NCBI RefSeq assembly: GCF_030705605.1
Contig: NZ_JAPCKK010000034.1
Location: 1-64,000, forward strand
Source: Paenibacillus zeirhizosphaerae
GTDB taxonomy: Bacteria > Bacillota > Bacilli > Paenibacillales > Paenibacillaceae
DNA: 64,000 nt
Direction: 5' to 3'
This document shows positions 51,859-59,904 of this stretch, one piece after another (the stretch's first letter is position 1; each line of letters starts with the position of its first letter). Below the pieces are notes generated by a model, which saw only the letters and a list, made by a program, of their open reading frames with translations, ran no database searches and was not told the origin of the DNA. Made by a program: the position numbers and the translations under genes.

Positions 51859-52665
51859 ATGCGTTTTCTGACTAAAGTGCGTGAGCAAAATCCCCTCATT
51901 CACAACATCACCAACATGGTGGTCACAAATTTTACGGCGAATGGGCTGCTGGCGCTGGGAGCTTCGCCTTTTATGGCCGATTCGCATGAGGAAGTAGCCG
52001 ATATCGCCGCCATGGCCGGGGCCGTTTCGCTGAATATCGGCACTTTAAATCCCCATTCCATTAAGGCCATGACCCTGGCCGGGCAAGCTGCCAATGCACA
52101 TGGAATTCCCGTCATCCTGGACCCTGTGGGTGCGGGGGCCACGCCTTACCGTACAGCCACCACGCATCGGCTCGTATCCGACGTGCGCCTCACGGCTTTG
52201 CGCGGCAACGCCGCCGAGATCGCACACGTTGCCGGGGAGCCGTGGGCGATCAAGGGCGTGGATGCCGGCCAAGGTGCGGGTAATGCCATCCAGCTTGCCA
52301 GGCAAGCGGCCCACAAGCTAAGCTGCATCGTCATTGCCACCGGCAAGGAGGACATCGTCACCGACGGAGCCACGACCTTTCTCATTGCCAATGGCGACCC
52401 TATTCTCACCAAGGTGACCGGCGCCGGTTGCCTGCTCAGCTCCGTCGTAGCAGCATTCCTTGCCGTAGCGGGCGACCAGCGGCTTGAGGCAGCAGCCGAA
52501 GCCGTCTCCTTCTACGGCGTCGCGGCAGAAATCGCAGCAGCCCGGACGAAAGGCCAGGGACCTGGCAGCTTTCAGATCGAGCTCCTGAACCAACTATCTC
52601 TGGCGGGTGAAGAACAATTGAACCGGATGTCAGCCATCACGCCCGTACCGGACAGCGCAGGGTGA
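51859..52665 (+). CDS. thiM: hydroxyethylthiazole kinase
   Basis: The 268-residue ribokinase-fold enzyme phosphorylates the salvaged thiazole moiety of thiamine. Typical segments: PLIHNITNMVVTNFTANGLLALGASP, GAVSLNIGTL, PVILDPVGAGATPYR and the catalytic-site region VTGAGCLLSSVVAAF. It is the first gene after the TPP riboswitch; ATG 51859 follows GGGAGGA. Confidence 0.96.
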   Translation: MRFLTKVREQNPLIHNITNMVVTNFTANGLLALGASPFMADSHEEVADIAAMAGAVSLNIGTLNPHSIKAMTLAGQAANAHGIPVILDPVGAGATPYRTATTHRLVSDVRLTALRGNAAEIAHVAGEPWAIKGVDAGQGAGNAIQLARQAAHKLSCIVIATGKEDIVTDGATTFLIANGDPILTKVTGAGCLLSSVVAAFLAVAGDQRLEAAAEAVSFYGVAAEIAAARTKGQGPGSFQIELLNQLSLAGEEQLNRMSAITPVPDSAG

Positions 52666-52670
52666 CCGAC

Positions 52671-53492
52671 ATGAACATAACTAAAGCATTAACCATCGCA
52701 GGCTCTGACAGTAGTGGAGGCGCAGGCATTCAAGCGGATCTCAAAACCTTTCAGGAGCTCGGCGTGTACGGAATGTCTGCGCTTACGGCTGCCACCGCAC
52801 AGAATACACTTGGTGTGCAGGCGGTCTTCCCGCTCACACCGGAGGCAGTGGGCAGCCAATTGGATTCGATCGGCGCAGACCTCACGCCGGATGCGGTCAA
52901 GACCGGCATGCTGTATAGCGCGGAGATCATCGCCGTGACCGCAGACAGGATCGCCCGTTATGGCTGGAGCAAGCTCGTCATCGATCCCGTTATGGTCGCC
53001 AAGGGCGGCGCGCCGCTGCTTAAGCCGGACGCGGTGCACACCCTGATCCGGGACCTGCTTCCGCTCGCACGGATCATTACCCCGAACCTGCCGGAGGCGG
53101 AAATGCTGACAGGCATGAAGCTGCTCAGAGCCGAAGATATTCGGGAAGCGGCCCGGCGCATCCATGCCATGGGACCGGAGCTGGTCATTATGAAGGGCGG
53201 ACACGCCAGCGGGGCTGTGGCGAGAGACCTGTTGTATGATGGCGCTGCATTTACCGCATTTGATGGCCCGCGTATTCATACAGTGCATACACATGGCACC
53301 GGCTGCACGTACTCCGCAGCGGTCACGGCCGGGCTCGCAAGCGGGCTCGCCGTGACTGAAGCGGTGCGTGTCGCCAAGGACTTTATCCAGGCCGCGATTG
53401 AGAACAGCCTTGGCATTGGAGCAGGGCATGGGCCGACCAACCATTTTGCCTACAGGCTTAAAGCTGCAAAGATTGGCGGTGATATGGAATGA
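52671..53492 (+). CDS. thiD: hydroxymethylpyrimidine (phosphate) kinase
   Basis: The 273-residue enzyme makes HMP pyrophosphate in two steps. Motifs include TIAGSDSSGGAGIQADLKTF, MVAKGGAPLL, IITPNLPEAEMLTGM and the anion hole HGTGCTYSAAVTAG with the catalytic Cys. I prefer ATG 52671 behind AGGGTG; a GTG at 52662 would overlap thiM by four bases. It overlaps thiE by 4 bp. Confidence 0.96.
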   Translation: MNITKALTIAGSDSSGGAGIQADLKTFQELGVYGMSALTAATAQNTLGVQAVFPLTPEAVGSQLDSIGADLTPDAVKTGMLYSAEIIAVTADRIARYGWSKLVIDPVMVAKGGAPLLKPDAVHTLIRDLLPLARIITPNLPEAEMLTGMKLLRAEDIREAARRIHAMGPELVIMKGGHASGAVARDLLYDGAAFTAFDGPRIHTVHTHGTGCTYSAAVTAGLASGLAVTEAVRVAKDFIQAAIENSLGIGAGHGPTNHFAYRLKAAKIGGDME

Positions 53493-54160
53493 ACAGCTAT
53501 TCCGATCAACGTCCCGAACCGGATACAGTACGCAGACAGCTTGCTGTGTATTTCATTATGGGGAGCATCAACTGCCCGGATAGAAGCCCTGTTGCGGTTC
53601 TGCGGGAAGCGATCGCTGGCGGGGTCACCCTTTTTCAATTCAGGGAGAAGGGAGCTGGTGCCTTGACCGGGCAAGCTGCTTACGAGCTGGCTCGGGAGCT
53701 GCAAGCCGTGTGCCGTGAAGGCGGTGTGCCTTTCATCGTCAATGACGATGTAGATATGGCGGCTGCCCTAGGTGCGGATGGCATCCATGTCGGACAGGAG
53801 GACGCGCCGGCTGATTCGCTGCGGGACAGGCTCGGTTATAAAGCCATTGTCGGCGTATCCGCGCATACCCTGGAAGAAGCCGGGCGCGCTATCCGCGACG
53901 GAGCCGACTATCTGGGCATTGGCCCCGTGTATCCGACCCGGTCGAAGCACGATGCGCGTACTGTTCAGGGTACACGACTGATCCAAGAGCTGCGCGGTCT
54001 CGGAATCGACATTCCGCTTGTCGGCATCGGCGGCATCACCCCCGGGAATGCACCGCCCGTACTTGCCGCCGGAGCGGATGGAGTATCCGTCATCTCCGCC
54101 ATCTCCGGCGCGGAAGATCCCAGACAAGCGGCTGCGGCCTTGGCCGCTCTGCACGGCTAA
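53489..54160 (+). CDS. thiE: thiamine-phosphate synthase
   Basis: The 223-residue TIM barrel joins HMP-PP and thiazole phosphate. Family motifs: LFQFREKGAG, FIVNDDVDMAAALGADGIHVGQED, VGVSAHTLEEA, YLGIGPVYPTRSK and VGIGGITPGN. It completes a three-gene thiamine salvage operon; there is no de novo thiC, thiG or thiS here. Confidence 0.96.
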   Translation: MNSYSDQRPEPDTVRRQLAVYFIMGSINCPDRSPVAVLREAIAGGVTLFQFREKGAGALTGQAAYELARELQAVCREGGVPFIVNDDVDMAAALGADGIHVGQEDAPADSLRDRLGYKAIVGVSAHTLEEAGRAIRDGADYLGIGPVYPTRSKHDARTVQGTRLIQELRGLGIDIPLVGIGGITPGNAPPVLAAGADGVSVISAISGAEDPRQAAAALAALHG

Positions 54161-54240
54161 TCGCGCCGTTCACATAACTCTTTTCGCAAAAACCAAACCG
54201 CTCCAGCCGGTCATTTGCACTCAAGGACAGACTGGTGAAA

Positions 54241-54297
54241 GATTCTTCATCCGTATCCTCCTCTTGCTGCCGGCCCCCGATGGCCGGCGGATGAATC
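54241..54297. other. two-part hairpin downstream of thiE
   Basis: GATTC-TT-CATCCG pairs with CGGATGAATC, enclosing a second stem (GCCGG against CCGGC). There is no T run, so it is not a standard terminator. The 54161-54455 gap also contains a terminator-like stem and the promoter region of the next gene. Confidence 0.4.
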
Positions 54298-54347
54298 TCC
54301 ACCTGGCCTGTTCGCTGCTCCCATTGAACCTTAGTTCGGCCCCTTTA

Positions 54348-54368
54348 AGCCTGCTGGCTGTTTTTTTT
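54348..54368 (+). terminator. weak terminator-like stem after the thi operon
   Basis: AGCC-TGCT-GGCT with a G and eight T residues. The stem is short; it overlaps the first hexamer of the repeat array that follows. Confidence 0.4.
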
Positions 54369-54408
54369 AGCCTATTTTAAGCTGCGTTTAAGATTGAAGG
54401 GTTACAAT
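54365..54408 (+). promoter_or_regulatory. response-regulator-type promoter of the small secreted protein
   Basis: TTTTAG (54365), TTTAAG (54376) and TTTAAG (54387) occur at exactly 11-bp steps, with a -10 TACAAT at 54403-54408. TTTAAG-N5-TTTAAG resembles PmrA/QseB-type boxes and the TTCAGC arrays at 30.0 and 34.0 kb. Confidence 0.5.
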
Positions 54409-54455
54409 ACAACATGTAACCGCCCCTTCCAGTCAAAAAGAAGAAGGAGATACTT

Positions 54456-54842
54456 ATGAAGAATTTGAAAAGAATCATTATGTTCAGCACGCTGGCCATT
54501 GCCATTTCCATCGGCGAATCCTTGGGCAGCAGCACAGCGTCCGCGAGCACAGCCGTCAAGCCGAAACAGCAGGAAACAAAGGCTGTTAAAGAAGATATTG
54601 TTCAGGTACTGGGTCTTTCCTCTGACGAAGAATTATATAATGCATTGTATGACGGTAAAACAATGGCCGATATTGCTAGCGAGAGCGGCGTTGATTTGGA
54701 TCAGGCCATCCGCCTGCAGGTGGCGGAGCTGACGGCCCAGCTTAATCAGCGGTTTGCTCAAGGCAGCATTACATGGGAGCAATATGCAGCGCAAAAAGCA
54801 GAGTTAACTGAAATTGTGACACGGAGTGTCCACGGGATATAA
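54456..54842 (+). CDS. small secreted protein with a DUF2680-like module
   Basis: The 128-residue protein has a signal peptide (KRIIMFSTLAIAISIGESLG, cleavage around ASA) and one helical module LGLSSDEELYNALYDGKTMADIASESGVDLD that parallels the two modules of the 34.1-kb protein. A C-terminal helix (AQLNQRFAQGSITWEQYAAQKAEL) also matches that protein's ending (EGKLTDEQYEERKAAL). AAGGAG precedes the ATG. Function unknown. Confidence 0.78.
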   Translation: MKNLKRIIMFSTLAIAISIGESLGSSTASASTAVKPKQQETKAVKEDIVQVLGLSSDEELYNALYDGKTMADIASESGVDLDQAIRLQVAELTAQLNQRFAQGSITWEQYAAQKAELTEIVTRSVHGI

Positions 54843-54849
54843 ACAGTAA

Positions 54850-54888
54850 GAAGGCACGGACCTTTAAGGAAAAGGTCCGTGCCTTCTT
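54850..54888. terminator. bidirectional terminator between secreted-protein and pyk genes
   Basis: GAAGGCACGGACC pairs with GGTCCGTGCCTTC, a 13-bp perfect stem with T-rich sequence after it. It lies between convergent genes. Confidence 0.75.
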
Positions 54889-54942
54889 GCGATTATGGCT
54901 CCTGCTTACGACCCGCAATGAAAGTGATATATGAAATAAGGG

Positions 54943-56358
54943 TTATACCTGCTGCACCTTAATCAGATTCGTATTGCCCGTTTTACCGATCGGCACACCG
55001 GCGGACAGCACGATGGTGTCCCCTTTGCAAATATATCCTGTCTCGATGGCATTACGTGTGGCTGTTTCAAACATTTCATCCGTAGTCGTCATTTGGCCTC
55101 CCAGAACCGGAATGATACCGGACAACAGGCAGATTTTCGGCAGTACCTCTTGGTGCTGGGTAACGGCAATGATGGGCGCCTCCGGGCGGTACTTGGAAAT
55201 CATCCGTGCGGTAAAGCCGCTTTCGGTTGCCAGAATAATCGCTTTGGCCTTCAGCTCCAGTGATGAGCTTACAGCGCTTTGGCTGATGATCTCGGTAATA
55301 TTGGTGACCTGCCCTGCTCTCTTCTTGTTGAACTGCTCCCGATAATCGATAATAGATTCCGCCTGCTTGGCAATGGAAGCCATCGTCTTCACCGACGGAA
55401 CCGGATATTTACCCGCGGCCGATTCCCCGGACAGCATAACGACGTCTGCGCCCTGAACGACCGCATTAAATACGTCGCTCACCTCTGCCCGAGTCGGACG
55501 AGGATTCACCTGCATCGATTCCAGCATATGCGTGGCAACGACAACCGGCTTGCCGGCCAGATTGCACTTGTCGATCATTTCCTTCTGCAGCATTGGCACC
55601 GTCTCAATTGGCACCTCGACACCCAGGTCGCCGCGCGCCACCATAATGCCGTCGGAGGCTTCGATAATCGCATCAAGATTCTCCATGCCTTCCTGATTTT
55701 CAATCTTGGAGATGATCTGGACATGTCCCGCATGATGGCTTTCCAGAATACGGCGAATCTCCAGAATATCCTCTGCTTTACGCACAAAAGAGGCTGCAAT
55801 AATCTCCACTTGGTTCTGAATGCCGAACTCGATATGCTTCACATCACGCTCGGTGACACCTGGAAGGGAGGTATGGATGCCCGGCAGGTTTACACCCTTG
55901 CGCGGCTTCAGCGTACCGCCACTCACAACCTTGCAGCGGATTTCCGTGCCTTCGACAGCCGATACCGTCAGATCAATAAGGCCGTCATCGATCAGAACGC
56001 GGTCTCCTTCGTTGACATCCCGGGTCAAATCCGGATAGTTCACGCCGATACGCTGGGCATCGCCCAGAATTTCTTCCGTCGTCAAAATCAGCTCTTCCCC
56101 GGTTTTCAGCACACAGGAGGCCTCCTGCAGCTTGCCAATCCGCACTTCAGGACCCTTGATGTCCATCATAATCGGCACGAACGTCCCCAGCTCAGCCGCC
56201 GCTTGACGCACATTTTTCATACGCTGCACATGCTCGTCCAGCTCCCCGTGTGCCATGTTCAAGCGGGCCACCGTCATCCCTGCTTGAATCATCTCCTTCA
56301 GCACTGGAACCGAGTCGCTTGCTGGGCCGATGGTACAAATAATTTTTGTTTTCATCAT
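54943..56358 (-). CDS. pyk: pyruvate kinase, atypical second type
   Basis: The 471-residue protein has the pyruvate-kinase barrel: TKIICTIGPAS (3-13), KIENQEG, ARGDLGVEVP, NPRPTRAEVSD and a C-terminal effector-type domain. It lacks the extra PEP-utiliser-like domain of Bacillus PykA (about 585 residues). Expected NFSH reads N34-M-A36-H37 and LDTKGPE reads MD66-I67-KGPE, so two usual potassium ligands (Ser and Thr) are replaced by Ala and Ile. TATQMLDSM is ATHMLESM. It probably still binds phosphoenolpyruvate (PEP) and metal, but cation dependence may differ. ATG 56358 or 56355. Confidence 0.9.
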   Translation of the reverse strand: MMKTKIICTIGPASDSVPVLKEMIQAGMTVARLNMAHGELDEHVQRMKNVRQAAAELGTFVPIMMDIKGPEVRIGKLQEASCVLKTGEELILTTEEILGDAQRIGVNYPDLTRDVNEGDRVLIDDGLIDLTVSAVEGTEIRCKVVSGGTLKPRKGVNLPGIHTSLPGVTERDVKHIEFGIQNQVEIIAASFVRKAEDILEIRRILESHHAGHVQIISKIENQEGMENLDAIIEASDGIMVARGDLGVEVPIETVPMLQKEMIDKCNLAGKPVVVATHMLESMQVNPRPTRAEVSDVFNAVVQGADVVMLSGESAAGKYPVPSVKTMASIAKQAESIIDYREQFNKKRAGQVTNITEIISQSAVSSSLELKAKAIILATESGFTARMISKYRPEAPIIAVTQHQEVLPKICLLSGIIPVLGGQMTTTDEMFETATRNAIETGYICKGDTIVLSAGVPIGKTGNTNLIKVQQV

Positions 56359-56425
56359 GATGATCTATCTCCTCTGTTTTTTCTTAATTGTAGCGTTTCC
56401 ATTCCTGTCAGACTATGAAATATAG

Positions 56426-56443
56426 TATAGTAAATTGACTATA
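56426..56443. promoter_or_regulatory. inverted repeat upstream of the AraC gene
   Basis: TATAGT-N6-ACTATA lies 23 bp before the AraC-family start, between it and the divergent pyruvate kinase gene. It could be an operator; the sequence is short and AT-rich. Confidence 0.3.
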
Positions 56444-56465
56444 GTACAATCATGGGGAGCGTCGT

Positions 56466-57248
56466 ATGATCATAGTTGCAGATGTACAGCATCATCAGGG
56501 GATGGACTGGTACGCAGAGAGCGCTGCATATCCGAACAGTCATGCCCTATGCCTCGTCACTTACGGCAAATGTGTCTATTGGGTGGAAGGACAGAAGGTT
56601 ATCGTCAACAAGGGCGACATGCTGCTGATTCCGCCCCGGCTGGCCTATTATGGAAAAAGCATACCTACCCTGTTCCACAGCAAGTATGTGATTCTTTTCC
56701 ATAATTCATGTACCGGTGAAGGGCTGCCGCTGCTGGACCGTTCCAAAATATTGAAGCTGAAGCTGGGCTGCTACGAGCTGGTCCGCGAACGGCTGCGGAG
56801 CATTCTTCATCAGTGGGAGGATAAGCCGTCGTATTACAAGCACATGGTGGAAGCGCTGCTGACAGAGGTGTTAATATACATCAACCAGGAATGGGATCGA
56901 GGAATCATTGCCGATGACAAGCACAGACATGTGGAGCGGATGAAGCAGTATATCCAGACGCATTATCGGGAAAAGGTGACCAAGGAGGAGCTTGGCGAGG
57001 TTATTCAGCGCACACCCAATTATGCAGCCTCCCTGTTCCGCAGTGTCACCAACCAGACGATCAGCGAATATGTGCACAACCGCCGGATGAAGACTGCTAT
57101 GTATATGCTGACAGAATCGCGGCTTACCGTGCAGGAGGTGTCGGAGTACCTCGGCTACCGGGATGCTACGTATTTTCATCGTATTTTCAAAAAAATGACT
57201 GGCGGCTCCCCATCTGACTTCCTGCATGAGCGCTCGCGGATAAAGTAA
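56466..57248 (+). CDS. AraC-family transcriptional regulator
   Basis: The 260-residue protein has an N-terminal cupin-like sensing domain (about 1-120; GDMLLIPPRLAYYG) and a C-terminal double helix-turn-helix (about 160-258; QTHYREKVTKEELGEVIQRTPNYAASLFRSVTNQTISEY and ESRLTVQEVSEYLGYRDATYFHRIFKKMTGGSPSDF). ATG 56466 follows GGGGAG. It is divergent from pyruvate kinase; the target is unknown. Confidence 0.9.
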   Translation: MIIVADVQHHQGMDWYAESAAYPNSHALCLVTYGKCVYWVEGQKVIVNKGDMLLIPPRLAYYGKSIPTLFHSKYVILFHNSCTGEGLPLLDRSKILKLKLGCYELVRERLRSILHQWEDKPSYYKHMVEALLTEVLIYINQEWDRGIIADDKHRHVERMKQYIQTHYREKVTKEELGEVIQRTPNYAASLFRSVTNQTISEYVHNRRMKTAMYMLTESRLTVQEVSEYLGYRDATYFHRIFKKMTGGSPSDFLHERSRIK

Positions 57249-57361
57249 CCATATAGACGTTTTCAGATGCGGGCTTAGCAAAGTCCCTGGTTGACTACAT
57301 CACCGGGTCCAGACTTGGCTCCTGGGCAACCACATATCCTAGCATATTATTCATGCCTTCA

Positions 57362-57568
57362 TATAAAAAAAGGGTGTCCTCAAAGGCTCTTGACCGGGTA
57401 CTCTTTTCGTGCGTGGGGAGACGCTCCGAGAACGAAGCATTCCTACAATCACTGTTGACCCTTCGGGCCAAAGGTGAACGCTCCGCTTTTCCGGAATTGC
57501 TTCGTCCTCTCCGCTGCTTTTGTGTATCCCCCAACTTAAAAAGAACAACCGGAAATCGCAATCTCTGG
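57362..57568. repeat. palindromic repeat copy C (full-length form, inverted)
   Basis: Read on the minus strand it starts GATTGCGATTTCCGG and ends GACACCCTTTTTTT, about 90% identical to copy A including the outer flanks. The core 57418-57517 has the arms GAGGACGAAGC and GCTTCGTTCTC and the short centre GCCCGAAGGGT. It occupies most of the 353-bp gap between two convergent genes. Confidence 0.85.
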
Positions 57569-57580
57569 TTTAACAAAATT

Positions 57581-57604
57581 GAAAAGAGGGCCGTCCCTCT
57601 TTTA
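57581..57604. terminator. terminator at the HIRAN gene stop
   Basis: AAAAGAGGG pairs with CCCTCTTTT around a short loop, with T runs on both strands. It overlaps the stop codon of the minus-strand gene. Confidence 0.65.
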
Positions 57605-58330
57605 TTGAAATTCAATTAAATACAGTAAATTTTTTTGTTGTTCAACAACCTCACGTGGCACACGAGAAGCAACCAAAACACTCGGTCTATTATCCTCATT
57701 AAACGTATTGTAAACACTACCAACTACATTAAAATTATTGATCAAAATATAATGGAAAATACTGTTAAACGGTATTGGGATAAAGCCAATCCTCGTGTTG
57801 TTCTCTGGATCAATAATCTCTACAGCCTGTTCGTCATGCTCATTTTTATGATCAATTTGTAGCTTAACATCTTTATCGATATCAAGTGGCTTATTCTTAT
57901 CCTTGGTAACTGACCAACCCGCGACCTCAAAACTAAGTGATAGAATCTCCTTATCACATTTATAAATTGCTGGTTGCTGAAACGATAAGCTGTCGGTTGC
58001 TAATTTACCTTTTGTTAATCGCAAGTATTCCCATCCAACATCTTCATCAACGTCAAGTTCATTTTCCTGAAGAAATTTCTTAAATACGGCTCTATTTGAA
58101 TTAGGTACTCTTCTCTCAAAAATAGAAAACAACTTATTACTGCTGTAGATCTTTTCTTCGTCGCTTAAACCGACAAAAGGGGAAAAGCCCTCTTTTTTTG
58201 CCTCGTCAATCAACTCTTTGTTGTATCTAAAAATGTATTTTTCGGGTTGTTTCTCAAGAGTGCCAACCAAATAGTTTTTTTTACTTTGACCCTTCCAATT
58301 AAGTAATAACTTGTTTTTAATTCCACTCAT
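57602..58330 (-). CDS. HIRAN-domain protein
   Basis: The 242-residue protein has an N-terminal part resembling the HipA-like lead of HIRAN proteins (YLVGTLEKQPEKYIFRYNKEL, KLFSIFERRVPNSNRAVFKKFL) and a HIRAN-like domain at about 130-230 (VAGWSV, NEHDEQAVEI, RIGFIPIP). HIRAN domains bind DNA ends in helicases such as HLTF, but stand-alone bacterial forms are uncharacterised. The gene is visibly AT-richer than its neighbours and uses many AAT/AAA codons, suggesting acquisition. It could be part of a defence or mobile-element cargo; that is speculation. Confidence 0.7.
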   Translation of the reverse strand: MSGIKNKLLLNWKGQSKKNYLVGTLEKQPEKYIFRYNKELIDEAKKEGFSPFVGLSDEEKIYSSNKLFSIFERRVPNSNRAVFKKFLQENELDVDEDVGWEYLRLTKGKLATDSLSFQQPAIYKCDKEILSLSFEVAGWSVTKDKNKPLDIDKDVKLQIDHKNEHDEQAVEIIDPENNTRIGFIPIPFNSIFHYILINNFNVVGSVYNTFNEDNRPSVLVASRVPREVVEQQKNLLYLIEFQ

Positions 58331-58649
58331 GCTGAAAACTCCCTTAATATTAAGTCGCGACGTAGTTTAATGCGGGACGTATGCTTGAACTCGTTTGTAT
58401 CGTTTTGGGCCCGGATGATGAGGATGATCTTGGTTATGAACTTACCTAAGGATTTTTGCTTAATGATAACCATGTTATGTACGAAGCTGAACCATTTGCC
58501 GGGTGCAATCGGTCTGAAAAAAAAGCACAGGCAATGCGTCTGAAGGGGGCTCCCATCCAGACTGAAACATTTCCCTGAAATATCCGAAAGAATAGCAACA
58601 TATCTTCATAGAATGGAACTATACACCATTCAGGAAGAAGGGATGCGCT
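58331..58649. other. intergenic gap upstream of the ParA gene
   Basis: About 320 bp between divergent genes. I see no iterons, no replication gene and no clear parS-type repeat. A 22-codon frame at 58381-58449 has no ribosome binding site. The promoters of the HIRAN and ParA genes must lie here, but I cannot place them with confidence. Confidence 0.5.
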
Positions 58650-59441
58650 TTGGGTATTATTTATGCGGTTGTCACCAATAAGGGCGGTGTAGGGAAAACG
58701 AGCTTCATCAGCAATCTGGCAGCGGCCATGGTTAAGAAGCTGCCGAAGGCTCGTGTGTTGCTCGTGGACACCGACCCTAAAGGCAATTTGGCCATCGCTT
58801 TCGGGAAGTCCCCTGCCCAACTGAAGCACACCATTTATAATGCGCTGACCGAAGAGGTTCCCATCCAGGACGTCAAAATCCCGCTTATAGAGCGGCTCGA
58901 TCTGATCCCTGCCAATCAACGAATGGCCTCCCTCACCTTTGATGCTTCCCCAGATCCACTATATCTGTTGAAAAGCTCACTCGAGGAGATTCGGGACCCA
59001 TACGATTTTATTTTTATCGACACGCCTTCCGCTATAGGGATGCTGATGTGGAATGTTCTCGGGGCTGCGGATCGGATCATGATCCCGATCGAGCCGGAGA
59101 CGTTTGCGGTGGCCGCGATGGTCCAGATGGCCGACGTCATCCAGGATTTTCAGAAGAAGCACCGCCCGGAACTGATCATCGATGGCATCGTGGCCATGAA
59201 GGTGGACGACATCACCGCCCTGTACTCGGAAATGCTGCCGCTGGCACGAAAATACTGTCATTCCAAGGGGTTACATATGTATGACACCGTCATCCCGAAG
59301 TCAATGCAATATGCCAATTCGGTCGCTTATGAGCGAAGACCGGCTTTTCTGTCCACACCCAAGCATCGCTTTATCGCCCCGTATGGGGAGATGGTAAGAG
59401 AGGTGTTAGCGCATGCCGCGGAAAAAACAACCGTTAGCTGA
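58650..59441 (+). CDS. ParA-family partition ATPase
   Basis: The 263-residue ATPase has the deviant Walker A KGGVGKTS (11-18), A' motif VLLVDTDPKGN and Walker B FIFIDTPSAIG. It is short, without the N-terminal HTH of type Ia ParA, as in type Ib plasmid systems. A basic protein with a ribbon-helix-helix-like end is encoded immediately downstream with a 29-bp overlap. TTG 58650 follows AAGGG. It is unlike chromosomal Soj, whose partner would be ParB next to oriC. Confidence 0.9.
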   Translation: MGIIYAVVTNKGGVGKTSFISNLAAAMVKKLPKARVLLVDTDPKGNLAIAFGKSPAQLKHTIYNALTEEVPIQDVKIPLIERLDLIPANQRMASLTFDASPDPLYLLKSSLEEIRDPYDFIFIDTPSAIGMLMWNVLGAADRIMIPIEPETFAVAAMVQMADVIQDFQKKHRPELIIDGIVAMKVDDITALYSEMLPLARKYCHSKGLHMYDTVIPKSMQYANSVAYERRPAFLSTPKHRFIAPYGEMVREVLAHAAEKTTVS

Positions 59442-59805
59442 TCTTGAACTGTTTTCTTTCTCCATGACCGATCCTGTATTCGAGACTCTGACGGATACTC
59501 CACCGGATCAGCCAATCGATAGAAACCGTTCATCGTTAAATAAAACCGTTTCACTGAACCATTTCACTGAACCATCCGAAAAGAAACGACCACAGAACCA
59601 GAAAGGTGTCAAAGTATACACTGCCGCGAGCAAACCTCCACGGGTGGAGGATATCCATACACGTCAGACGTTTCTCATCCGGAATGACTTGATCGCACGC
59701 TTGAACAGAATAGCCGCCAAACAGAACAAAGGGTTCAAAATGCGGTTAATTAATTATGTATTAGAGAAAGAGCTAGACGATCTCGAAGAGTCAGGAGACT
59801 TCTGA
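59413..59805 (+). CDS. putative ParA partner with C-terminal ribbon-helix-helix
   Basis: The 130-residue protein has a disordered, polar N-terminal half and a C-terminal region HTRQTFLIRNDLIARLNRIAAKQNKGFKM followed by RLINYVLEKELDDL, which fits a ribbon-helix-helix DNA-binding fold (strand, helix, turn, helix). AGAGAGGTG precedes the ATG inside parA. By analogy with ParG or omega-type proteins it would bind a centromere and stimulate ParA. The family itself I do not recognise. It carries an in-frame 13-bp tandem duplication at 59549-59574. Confidence 0.65.
   Translation: MPRKKQPLADLELFSFSMTDPVFETLTDTPPDQPIDRNRSSLNKTVSLNHFTEPSEKKRPQNQKGVKVYTAASKPPRVEDIHTRQTFLIRNDLIARLNRIAAKQNKGFKMRLINYVLEKELDDLEESGDF
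59549..59574 (+). repeat. 13-bp tandem duplication inside the RHH gene
   Basis: TTTCACTGAACCA occurs twice head to tail. Being 13 bp, each copy is read in a different frame. It lies in the disordered linker region. Confidence 0.7.
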
Positions 59806-59854
59806 GTATTCAGGCACCATATACGGAGGATGGTCACCGTAAGTTTCGAACATT

Positions 59855-59894
59855 AAAAAACGAGGCTACCCAGCAATGGACGGTGACCTCGTTT
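59855..59894 (-). terminator. terminator of the SRPBCC gene
   Basis: On the minus strand AAACGAGGTCACC pairs with GGTAGCCTCGTTT, followed by a T run. Confidence 0.7.
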
Positions 59895-59904
59895 CCTGTT
59901 GAGC

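Noticed and set aside
58381..58449. 22-codon frame MLELVCIVLGPDDEDDLGYELT
   Set aside because: No ribosome binding site and no recognisable family; too short to support as a gene or a defined fragment.
58650..59805. Chromosomal ParAB (Soj/Spo0J) near oriC
   Set aside because: The partner lacks ParB motifs and is RHH-like; no dnaA, gidB or parS sequences are seen, so a plasmid-type cassette is more likely.
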